Origin: Herbinix sp.
GTDB lineage: Bacteria; Bacillota; Clostridia; Lachnospirales; Lachnospiraceae
Assembly (NCBI GenBank): GCA_029239235.1
Contig: JAQZBD010000005.1
Span: 1-40,108 of the forward strand
Direction: 5' to 3'
Length of the DNA: 40,108 nt
This document shows, piece after piece, positions 33,331 through 40,108 of this stretch. The position numbers and the translations under genes were made by a program. The notes beneath the pieces are model-generated. The model worked only from the letters and a program-made list of their open reading frames with translations. It did no database searches and had not been told where the DNA came from. Numbering within the stretch: position 1 is the stretch's first letter; the number at the start of each line of letters is the position of its first letter.

Positions 33331-34642
33331 ATTAGCCTTACGCAATGCAAAACGCTCCATTTTCAACTACTTGCTTTACATTACTACCATGACAATTCTT
33401 ATTGCGGTTATGTACGTATCTAATGGTATTGCAATCTTTGGAAATATACAGGCAGGGTTCCAAACCGCATCATTACCGCTGCTTATTATTGTAATTATGG
33501 TTGCGTTAGTAAACTATATAAACACTTTTATGGTGAAGCAAAGAGCTAAAGAATTTGCCACCTATCTATTGCTTGGAATGGAAAAGAGCAAATTATCCCA
33601 AATGTTTCTCTTGGAATTTTGCGTCTTTGGAATTGTGTGTTTTATCTTGGGGGGACTAATAGGGTCAACCACTTATCTCACTTTTTTGTCTAATGAACTT
33701 CACGGCGCTGAAATTCAGCTAATACTTTCAATACAAACTATTTTGCAAACATTTTTCTTCTTTTGTATCGTAGAAATTTTGTCTGCTATTCGTATGCGCA
33801 GAAAAATATATAAATTGCAGATTTGTGAGTTGATGAATGATAATCGCCGTAACCAATCATTAGGAGGAAAGAAGCAAAAATTATGGGGGATTTTGTTTTG
33901 TATCAGTTTTTTTAGCATTATTCTCCTGCTGTGTGGAATCGTGTTTTGTACCGAAAATGTCGCAGACATTATAATTTCATTTATCTCAATACCTTTGATC
34001 GCTTGCATATTTACATTCTATAAATGGATATACGCGTATTTCTCATTCAAACGCCTAGCACAATCAGAAGATTTATATCAAGGTAATAGACTTTATAGCA
34101 TCGCAGAAGTAACAACAGGAACTAAAACGAGCTCATTAATGAGTTCTATTTTTTGCATCTGCCTACTTTTTGCAATACTATCGTTTGTATTTGGAACGCT
34201 CCTATTTAATAAAGAACTGGATATTTTGAACCCTGCAAGTCAGCAATGGATGGGCTTTTTGCAGATTAGTATCTCTATCATATTTATTACTATATATTTT
34301 TCTATTCTCTCTTTACAGCAAATCATTGAGTTAAAGCGGCAATCAAAAAATATTCGTGTACTGTATTATATGGGCAAAAGCCAATCACAAATTAAGTATT
34401 TAATAAAAATGCAAGTAATGCTAAAACTAGTTATTCCAACATTGATGTGCTTTGTTTTGTTATTGACTGGCACACCCTTCATAAATTATAAAATGAATAT
34501 GGTATTGCCCGACACAATGAATAATTTCTTGATAAATGCAGTAGGAGGGTTTTTAGCTTGCTTTGTTATACTGTACATTTGCTATTTTGAAGTAGTTTAC
34601 ATTACCAGCATACGTTATGTTAAAACAGCCATTCAGTTTTAG
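33320..34642 (+). CDS. BceB-like ABC permease lacking the large extracellular domain
   Basis: A 440-residue membrane protein with about ten predicted helices (near residues 14-39, 47-72, 92-120, 131-156, 186-210, 213-240, 272-295, 308-333, 363-387 and 402-428). The FtsX-like cytoplasmic segment FMVKQRAKEFATYLLLGMEK after helix 2 is characteristic of BceB-type permeases. Typical BceB proteins are about 620-670 residues, with an extracellular domain of roughly 200 residues between helices 7 and 8. Here that loop is only about 12-15 residues (FNKELDILNPASQQW). GGAGGG precedes the ATG inside the ATPase gene. It forms the transporter with the XRE-ATPase fusion. The substrate is unknown. Confidence 0.85.
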   Translation: MYTKLALRNAKRSIFNYLLYITTMTILIAVMYVSNGIAIFGNIQAGFQTASLPLLIIVIMVALVNYINTFMVKQRAKEFATYLLLGMEKSKLSQMFLLEFCVFGIVCFILGGLIGSTTYLTFLSNELHGAEIQLILSIQTILQTFFFFCIVEILSAIRMRRKIYKLQICELMNDNRRNQSLGGKKQKLWGILFCISFFSIILLLCGIVFCTENVADIIISFISIPLIACIFTFYKWIYAYFSFKRLAQSEDLYQGNRLYSIAEVTTGTKTSSLMSSIFCICLLFAILSFVFGTLLFNKELDILNPASQQWMGFLQISISIIFITIYFSILSLQQIIELKRQSKNIRVLYYMGKSQSQIKYLIKMQVMLKLVIPTLMCFVLLLTGTPFINYKMNMVLPDTMNNFLINAVGGFLACFVILYICYFEVVYITSIRYVKTAIQF

Positions 34643-34728
34643 TTTCAAACATATAATCGCGATCCAACGAAATAAAAAAAACGTTGTTCCAGCGATGGAG
34701 TTGTCATGCTCCCACAAATTAAGTAGCT

Positions 34729-34766
34729 AAGCGGCGGTTTTGAAATCAACTTCAAAGCCGCTGCTT
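34729..34766. terminator. Hairpin between the ABC cassette and the dehydrogenase
   Basis: AAGCGGCGGTTTTGAA (34729-34744) pairs with TTCAAAGCCGCTGCTT (34751-34766) with two G-U-type mismatches and a 6-nt loop. It lies between convergent genes and could end both transcripts, although no strong T-run follows on either side. Confidence 0.5.
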
Positions 34767-34786
34767 CCCTACTTCAGTTGATAAAG

Positions 34787-35776
34787 CTATTTGCCAAAAA
34801 TGTCACACTTGCACAATTGATTTAGCATGGGTTTATCTTCTTTGTATCTCCTGATATTTTCAGTTATGATTTCAAGTGAACGCCCCGTCCTGTCAGGTAC
34901 TTGAGGTGTGACATGTGGTGTTATAATAGTATTCGGCGCATCCCATAATGGATTGTCTGCCAACAGCGGTTCCTGTTCAAAAGTGTCTAGTCCTGCTCCT
35001 GCAATCCAGCCATTCTTAAGTGCATTTATTAATGCTCTTTCCTCTATGACGGCCCCTCTTGCTATATTGATCAGATAAGCAGATGATTTCATTAATTTCA
35101 ACTCACGTTCCGATATTAAATGGTAAGATTCATTCGAAAGTGGCAATGCCAATACAACGAAATCGCTAAGTTTAAGAAGTTCATCGATAGAATCACCTGA
35201 ATCCTTGTAATACAGCTTATCAACACCTGCTGGTATTTCGTTCCTATGTCGTTTGTAACCGAGGACATTCATACCAAGAGCCTTTGCCCGTACAGCAAGG
35301 TCCCTACCGGTATTGCCCATTCCGACTATGCCTATTGTCCTTCCAAAAAGACATCTTAGGGAATCACGTAATTCATAATCGGTAACGTAGTTATGTTCCA
35401 GCTGTGCTTTATAAAATAAAGGAAATGAAAAAGTAAAGGATAACATAAAATAAAGCGCATGCTCTGCAAGTGCTGGGGCTGACCGTCCGGCGGAACCTGT
35501 TATAATCAGATCTTTATCTAACACTTCCTGCCTTGCAATCCTGTTTAAGCCTGCATGGTCATAATGTATCCATTTTATATTGGGCGCATTTAGAACCCGT
35601 TCATCCCGGTCGGTACCCAAAACCGCTACATCAACACTCTTTAATGCTTCTGCGATACCTTCCATATCATCAACCCTAAGATGAATAAATTCAGCCGGTT
35701 CAAAAATTTCCTTAAGTTTTTTTACATGTTCTTCATCATATAAAACCGTTGACAAAACTTTTTCAATTTTAGCCAT
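34787..35776 (-). CDS. D-isomer-specific 2-hydroxyacid dehydrogenase
   Basis: About 329 residues, NAD(P)-dependent, reducing a 2-keto acid or oxidising a D-2-hydroxyacid in the cytosol. The nucleotide-binding loop is GIVGMGNTGRDLAVRAKALG. The catalytic triad is visible: Arg in NIARGAVIEE, Glu in DTFEQEPL, His in TPHVTPQ. The N-terminal substrate domain is shorter and diverges from phosphoglycerate dehydrogenase, so hydroxypyruvate/glyoxylate reductase-type activity is possible. The ATG at 35776 is preferred over the track's GTG because AAGGAG is 7 nt upstream. It lies downstream of the decayed importer locus, 31 nt after the GHL remnant, and may be co-transcribed with the second binding-protein gene. 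Confidence 0.88.
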   Translation of the reverse strand: MAKIEKVLSTVLYDEEHVKKLKEIFEPAEFIHLRVDDMEGIAEALKSVDVAVLGTDRDERVLNAPNIKWIHYDHAGLNRIARQEVLDKDLIITGSAGRSAPALAEHALYFMLSFTFSFPLFYKAQLEHNYVTDYELRDSLRCLFGRTIGIVGMGNTGRDLAVRAKALGMNVLGYKRHRNEIPAGVDKLYYKDSGDSIDELLKLSDFVVLALPLSNESYHLISERELKLMKSSAYLINIARGAVIEERALINALKNGWIAGAGLDTFEQEPLLADNPLWDAPNTIITPHVTPQVPDRTGRSLEIITENIRRYKEDKPMLNQLCKCDIFGK

Positions 35777-35806
35777 TTTTTTCACTCCTTGTAGATACTT
35801 TATCTT

Positions 35807-35879
35807 TTATGTGGGTATTTTCCAATCTCTGTCAATTCGAAAATGAGTATGATCTTCTTTCGATTCAAAAGGAATACTC
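35807..35879 (-). pseudogene. 3' remnant of a GHL6-like gene fused to the end of the second binding-protein gene
   Basis: Immediately after the binding-protein stop the minus strand reads KSIPFESKEDHTHFRIDR then DWKIPT and a stop. The intact GHL protein at 19791 ends KSIPFIWKEGYVHFRIDR followed by LGEIEAINVLF. The DNA is also clearly similar (shared GTCAATTCGAAAATGA and AAAAGGAATACT). So a binding-protein, YesM, YesN, GHL block once stood here, and a deletion joined the binding-protein stop to the GHL 3' end. The frame has no start and is not a functional gene. Confidence 0.85.
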
Positions 35880-37469
35880 TTATTGTTGCGTTTTCGCATA
35901 CCATTCTCTGGCTGCTTTTGTCACCGCTTCTCCGCCGGAAGCATACCACTTTTCTACGAATTCATCGAATTTATCAATGGTATATTCTCCTGTAATGATC
36001 TTAGACGCGTATTCCACATACAGGGTTCTGTTCATAATATCAGGATATCCTTCATAAACACTATTCGGTATACCATCTCCAGCAATTACCCTTCCATATT
36101 CAGGCATTTTAGACAAATTTTCAACTGCCATATCAACAGACCACGCCGTCTCATCCGTTCTAACAGCTTCCAATAGCTGGGTAACACCTTCTACTGTTGA
36201 AATATCCTTCGCAGGCAATAATAACAGATTTTCCATGGTCTTCTTATCTTCCGGTAGAAGCTTTAACTCTCCGTCCACCATTTCGGAGTGCATTCCTTCT
36301 ACACCAAGGAAGAACTTCAGCCATAAATCCTTATTTCCATATGCGTCAAGTACTTTCATACAGGCGTCAATTCTTTCCTGATCATCGGTATTCTTAACAA
36401 TCCATTGGATACCTTTGCTCTTTTTCTCTGTATAAAATCCTTCATATCCCGGTGCACTGATGGGCGGCACTACTACCAAGTTTGGTTTCACTCCTGTTGC
36501 ATTAAATATTGCGTCTGCTTTTTGATTAATTGTAAATGCATTATGGAAGTACTCTCCAACCTGATTTGAAGAAAGCTTTCCTTCCCAAGCCGATTTATCA
36601 TTTAACAGAGTTTCCTGATCCATAAGCCCTTCCTTGTATATCTCGCTCATAAACTGAAGTGCATCTTTCATATTCTGAGTCACCCCTGAATAGGTCAGTT
36701 CCCCGTTGTAAATATCCCACTGGGGATTTCCTTCCCACATAGCAATTCCATACATGGAAAATAAATGATCCATCCATCTGGCCTCCTGGCGTCCACCGGT
36801 AGGAATTTCATCTGCCTGACCGTTCCCATTTGGATCCTTTGTTTTAAATGCACGAAGAACATTTACATACTCTTCCTGAGTCTTTGGCATGGACAATCCC
36901 AGGTTATCTAGCCAATCCTGTCGTATAATCCCGCCACTCATCGGATAATCAACCACAGTGGGAATCATATAGATTCTGCCTTCTCCACTTGGATCGTAGG
37001 AACGGATTACATCCCAGACCTCCTCCGGAATTGCTTCCCATAAATGGGGAGCCTTTTCCGGCAAGAGATCTGTTAAATCAAGAAGCGCATCGTTCTTAAT
37101 CAGATCTGTTTCCATACCATTAACCGGAAGAAAGATATCAGGCATTTCCCCAGAGACAATTCTTAAATTTAACTGCTCCTGATATGTAGTTCCACCATTC
37201 CATTCCACATAGGGAGAAAAGAGTCCCACTCCGATTATATCCTTATAAAAGTTGTACAAAGCTCCACCCTTTTTCACTTCCAGAAAGCCATCATTAACAT
37301 TCCAGATTTCCAAATCCACTGTCTCTGCAGTGGCAGAACCACCTTCCGTAGTTTTACTTGTAGGTTCTGTTCCTGATGTTTCCTTGCCCGCTCCTTTTGA
37401 ACATCCTGCTAATGTGGATAAAGTCATCACACCAACAAGCACAAGAGCAATTATTTTGTTCCATTTCAT
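35880..37469 (-). CDS. Lipoprotein sugar-binding protein, copy 2 (without permease genes)
   Basis: A 529-residue close paralogue of the binding protein at 25327, the same length, with lipobox LAGC and the lipidated Cys at residue 23. Most of the mature protein is identical in long stretches (MPDIFLPVNGMETDL, DPNGNGQADEIPTGG, RWMDHLFSMYGIAMW). Differences cluster near the N-terminal linker and at positions such as YFHNAFTINQKADAIFNATG. The gene is intact with GGGAGG before the ATG. No permeases adjoin it; the importer promoter lies directly upstream and a GHL remnant directly downstream. It probably delivers a related sugar to the permeases at 26989-28811, which is inference. Confidence 0.92.
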   Translation of the reverse strand: MKWNKIIALVLVGVMTLSTLAGCSKGAGKETSGTEPTSKTTEGGSATAETVDLEIWNVNDGFLEVKKGGALYNFYKDIIGVGLFSPYVEWNGGTTYQEQLNLRIVSGEMPDIFLPVNGMETDLIKNDALLDLTDLLPEKAPHLWEAIPEEVWDVIRSYDPSGEGRIYMIPTVVDYPMSGGIIRQDWLDNLGLSMPKTQEEYVNVLRAFKTKDPNGNGQADEIPTGGRQEARWMDHLFSMYGIAMWEGNPQWDIYNGELTYSGVTQNMKDALQFMSEIYKEGLMDQETLLNDKSAWEGKLSSNQVGEYFHNAFTINQKADAIFNATGVKPNLVVVPPISAPGYEGFYTEKKSKGIQWIVKNTDDQERIDACMKVLDAYGNKDLWLKFFLGVEGMHSEMVDGELKLLPEDKKTMENLLLLPAKDISTVEGVTQLLEAVRTDETAWSVDMAVENLSKMPEYGRVIAGDGIPNSVYEGYPDIMNRTLYVEYASKIITGEYTIDKFDEFVEKWYASGGEAVTKAAREWYAKTQQ

Positions 37470-37636
37470 TTCGTAAACCTCCCTTGATTTTTTATATCAT
37501 TTTTTTGATACCCTCCACTATATTTTTCCGCTTCCCACTTGTTTTCAAAACCTGCTAGGTAGTCGTCTGCATTCACTATAAGAAAGCTGTTTCCCTTCCA
37601 ACTCTTACCTTTAAAACTTTACAACTTTTTACACTT

Positions 37637-37664
37637 ATTATCTCATTTTTATACTTAATCACAA
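37637..37664 (-). promoter_or_regulatory. Promoter of the second binding-protein gene
   Basis: Minus strand TTGTGA (37664-37659), 16-nt spacer, GATAAT (37642-37637). The upstream flank AAAAAAGCCATTGAAATATA then TAAAAAAG matches that of the importer promoter at 28862-28925. Confidence 0.65.
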
Positions 37665-37841
37665 TGGGGTCTTTTTTATATATTTCAATGGCTTTTTTTA
37701 GATTGTGTTATTTATCAGAAAGATTATTAAATATGTTCAAAGGTACATGCATGCAAATACCCCCATGCCAAAATAGCAGAAAAATTAAATGTAAACTGAA
37801 GTTACTTACTGGTCCAAAGATCACGCCGTAATAAGCAAAAT

Positions 37842-37881
37842 AAGCAACATCACCTGGATTAAAATTGAGGTAATGTTGCTT
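37842..37881. terminator. Terminator downstream of the second GHL gene
   Basis: AAGCAACATCACCT (37842-37855) pairs with AGGTAATGTTGCTT (37868-37881), one mismatch, 12-nt loop. On the + strand it runs into TTTTT; on the minus strand it is followed by ATTTTGC. It lies about 130 nt past the stop of the minus-strand GHL gene. Confidence 0.65.
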
Positions 37882-38012
37882 TTTACTTGATAAACTAAAT
37901 GATAGGACTTTTATTTATTTGGAAAAGCTATCCAGATACAATTAATTGAATACTTTGTATTATTACATTGTTCTATACTGGAAAAATACATTATAAATTA
38001 ACAACTCCTCCC

Positions 38013-40055
38013 TTACGATGCCGATTCTGGTAGTATTTTGATTGCCTCGAATAAACCGAGCTGCCCGATTTTGACTGTCACATAACCGTTGTTTACTTCG
38101 TAACTGCAGTTCTTACCAGTGACCAGACTGGTAACAGATTCCGGAAATCCTCCATAGGAAACCTCTATTTCAATATCATGCATTGTAATAGGGGCAAAGT
38201 ACGAGTTTCCCGTATAACCTGAGCTATTTATCAAATGTACATATATGGCTGATTGATCTTTCTTTTCCATAACAGTTACTTCTACCATTGGAGAAAGCTC
38301 TCCTCCAATCGGTTTTATTTCCAATTCTGTTTCTAAAAAGTCAGCAATAAAATTAGTCAGGTTCAAAAATCCATTTTCAGAAAATTCCTTGCCGGGTTCC
38401 CAAGGGATATATACTCCCCTCCCTTTGCCGTAAGCATTTACGGTAAAGCCCGGGTAATCTGACACAGTTTTATAATAAGCTCTCTCCGGAGGGGCATACA
38501 TATGTGGTTCAATTAAATTCAAATGCATCTCTACATCCTTTTCATAGTCTACATAGATATAACTGCCGCGAACATAAACCAGTTCCGTATTAGTTAATCT
38601 GGGATATTTATCTCTATCCGCAATTTTTATATAGGATGAACGCATATCAGAACATATTCTATCGATCTTTTTGATACCCAGTGATTTGATAATCGGTTTA
38701 TCCAGCAATTCCTCAGAACGATCATATAAACCAGTACTTCCTACAGAAATTACTGTCCCTCCCTCTTTCACAAAAGCATCAATCTGAGTGGCAAATTCTT
38801 CACTTATATATTTGATGTCCGGAAGTATTATGACCTTATATTTATTTAATTGAAGGGATTCTGTGGATTTTACAATAAGTGAATCAAACACAAAATGATT
38901 TTCCACTAAAAAATTGTACCATCCACGGTACTCCGATTTTTTTCTAAGAAGTTGAAGAGGAGCGTTTATCTGGATTAAAGCAATATCCGCAGTGGAAACC
39001 AGATTCCGGTACTCCTCTTCATTTTGTGCGTGATATTGATAAATCCTTTTTACCGGCTCATGTCCCGATTTATCAGCATGCGTATCCAGCCTCCCTATTA
39101 CGAAATAGTCAATGGAACCACCATTAGCCAGACTCTGTGATAAACGCAGCTCTTGTTGATATGGTGAAACAGCAACGTGACGATATGGTGTGTCAATAAA
39201 ATCTACGGAAGCAATATCTATGACATCCGCCATGCCGGAACCTACCGCCGTCTTCGCAAGTGCCGAAGCATTGTATTGCCAATTCGGCATCATCTCATTG
39301 AAAGAAGTATTAGCCTCGATTCTCATAAAATTTTGTTTATCGATGAAGATATCCGGTTTAACTGCTCCTATAGAATCCATCATTCTTGAATGGTACTCTC
39401 TCAAGGTTCTTTCTTGGAATAATGCATATTTCTGATATGCTTCATCCTTATTATCCGGATTCTTTGGTAATTCCATGCCGTACATCTCCATAAACCTCTG
39501 TCTGCAGCCCTCGCATTGGCATATTCCCTGCCAGCCGTTGGCATAATCCATACCGGACATATAACCTCCCATGTTCAGATAAATGCCGTCAATATCAAGC
39601 TCCCTGATTGTTTCCTTTATTATCTCAAATGCATATTCCTGTTGATATTTACTGTTAAAGCACACGTGTGTATCGCCATTGCAGTTAATGGTTTTGCCTT
39701 TAGGACTTATATACGCCCATTCAGGATTCTTATCATAGATTGGTTTACGAACTTTTGTAAAATCCATTCTTCCAATAACTTTTATGTTGGCATTATGACA
39801 TGCAGCTACAATATCTTTAAGGCTATCCCCTTTCAAATAAGGGCTTTGGAAATGATAAGGCAGTTTGGTATCATAGCTTGCTATGATACCGGATGTGTTG
39901 ATCATTACAACATCAGCTTTGAATTTTTTAAGTTCATCAACGTAGCTGTCAGCTTTTATGTCAAGCATATCTGTTTCCCGCAAACAGGTTTGAATCATAC
40001 GTAACGTTTTATTTTGCCACCATTTCTTGCTTTTAATAATTATATCGTTGTCCAT
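38013..40055 (-). CDS. Putative glycoside hydrolase, GHL6-like, copy 2
   Basis: A 680-residue paralogue of the protein at 19791, same architecture, no signal peptide. The barrel part has VVMINTSGIIASYDTK, IKVIGRMDFTKVRKPIYDKN and LDIDGIYLNMGGYMSGMD. The Cys cluster is ICQCEGCRQRF. A long shared segment, HVAVSPYQQELRLSQSL with GRLDTHADKSGHEPVKR, follows in the barrel. The amidotransferase-like domain has VIILPDIKYISEEFATQ and GGTVISVGSTG, and the C-terminal beta part ends KIGQLGLFEAIKIL. GGAGG precedes the ATG. It differs from copy 1 along the whole length, so it is an older paralogue with perhaps a different substrate. It is probably the last gene of an operon entering from the right. Confidence 0.72.
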   Translation of the reverse strand: MDNDIIIKSKKWWQNKTLRMIQTCLRETDMLDIKADSYVDELKKFKADVVMINTSGIIASYDTKLPYHFQSPYLKGDSLKDIVAACHNANIKVIGRMDFTKVRKPIYDKNPEWAYISPKGKTINCNGDTHVCFNSKYQQEYAFEIIKETIRELDIDGIYLNMGGYMSGMDYANGWQGICQCEGCRQRFMEMYGMELPKNPDNKDEAYQKYALFQERTLREYHSRMMDSIGAVKPDIFIDKQNFMRIEANTSFNEMMPNWQYNASALAKTAVGSGMADVIDIASVDFIDTPYRHVAVSPYQQELRLSQSLANGGSIDYFVIGRLDTHADKSGHEPVKRIYQYHAQNEEEYRNLVSTADIALIQINAPLQLLRKKSEYRGWYNFLVENHFVFDSLIVKSTESLQLNKYKVIILPDIKYISEEFATQIDAFVKEGGTVISVGSTGLYDRSEELLDKPIIKSLGIKKIDRICSDMRSSYIKIADRDKYPRLTNTELVYVRGSYIYVDYEKDVEMHLNLIEPHMYAPPERAYYKTVSDYPGFTVNAYGKGRGVYIPWEPGKEFSENGFLNLTNFIADFLETELEIKPIGGELSPMVEVTVMEKKDQSAIYVHLINSSGYTGNSYFAPITMHDIEIEVSYGGFPESVTSLVTGKNCSYEVNNGYVTVKIGQLGLFEAIKILPESAS

Positions 40056-40108
40056 TTGACAACCTCCAATCTACTACAATTAGTTTTATAGGGTATGGTA
40101 CATGACAT

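Larger units (their letters stand above)
37470..38012. other. Intergenic region with importer promoter and deletion scar
   Basis: A 543-nt gap. The first 70 nt match the leader of the first binding-protein gene (26917-26980). From about 37594 to 37707 the DNA matches the leader of the LplB permease gene (28821-28935). The stretch between (about 37540-37593) matches neither. So the two permease genes were removed and the importer promoter now drives the second binding-protein gene. Beyond 37710 only a terminator (37842-37881) was recognised. Confidence 0.75.

Noticed and set aside
37540-37593. Open reading (NSFLIVNADDYLAGFENKW...) in the scar upstream of the second binding protein
   Set aside because: It looks protein-like, but no start, ribosome site or family match is visible, and the adjoining DNA is non-coding in the first locus copy. 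Probably chance.
1-40108. CRISPR arrays, tRNA or rRNA genes, complete insertion sequences
   Set aside because: No regularly spaced repeats, cloverleaf-like sequences, rRNA cores or intact transposase genes were seen on either strand.

Overview
The window looks like a chromosomal segment of a low-GC Gram-positive anaerobe, most likely a Clostridia/Lachnospiraceae-type gut or soil fermenter. The evidence is strong GGAGG ribosome binding sites, AT-rich intergenic DNA, YesM/YesN sensor pairs beside LplABC-type sugar importers, an FMN-binding/Big_6 secreted protein, and BceAB-like ABC genes. This placement is inference; no rRNA or other marker gene is present. I found no tRNA, rRNA or CRISPR array.

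Region 1 (1-8.8 kb) handles sugar acids. A flavoprotein oxidoreductase gene diverges from an IclR-AraC regulator pair. The pair converges on an operon read leftward: gluconokinase, 6-phosphogluconate dehydrogenase and a nickel-pincer LarA-family enzyme that context suggests is a gluconate 2-epimerase. Together these would turn D-mannonate/D-gluconate into ribulose 5-phosphate. A chemoreceptor and a secreted protein follow (8.8-11.6 kb).

Region 2 (11.9-19.7 kb) is the most unusual part. It holds DUF1116, FdrA, a 59-residue FdrA-type peptide missed by the ORF track, an acetate-kinase homologue and DUF2877, flanked by glycerate kinase and tartronate-semialdehyde reductase. In E. coli the FdrA/DUF1116/DUF2877 set is the oxamate carbamoyltransferase (AllFGH) and works with a carbamate kinase. 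Here the kinase slot holds a divergent acetate-kinase fold with changes at several positions that are catalytic in acetate kinase, and no allantoin genes are visible. This suggests a related acyl-transfer pathway with a different acyl phosphate. Its upstream leader (about 210 bp) is duplicated upstream of the gluconate operon, so the two pathways are probably co-regulated.

Region 3 (19.8-31.8 kb) is a glycan-use locus read leftward: two ABC permeases, lipoprotein binding protein, YesM kinase, YesN regulator and a GHL6-like putative glycosidase. LrgAB and a GH43 glycosidase lie upstream.

Region 4 (31.9-34.8 kb) is a rightward insert: an IS110-type transposase remnant, then a two-gene ABC cassette. 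Its first protein fuses an XRE repressor-type domain to the ATPase, and its 10-helix permease lacks the large BceB extracellular domain.

Region 5 (34.8-40.1 kb) has a 2-hydroxyacid dehydrogenase and a decayed second copy of the region 3 locus. An intact second binding-protein gene carries the importer promoter on one side and the last 24 codons of a lost GHL gene on the other, so two deletions removed the permeases and the YesM/YesN genes. A full second GHL gene ends the window.
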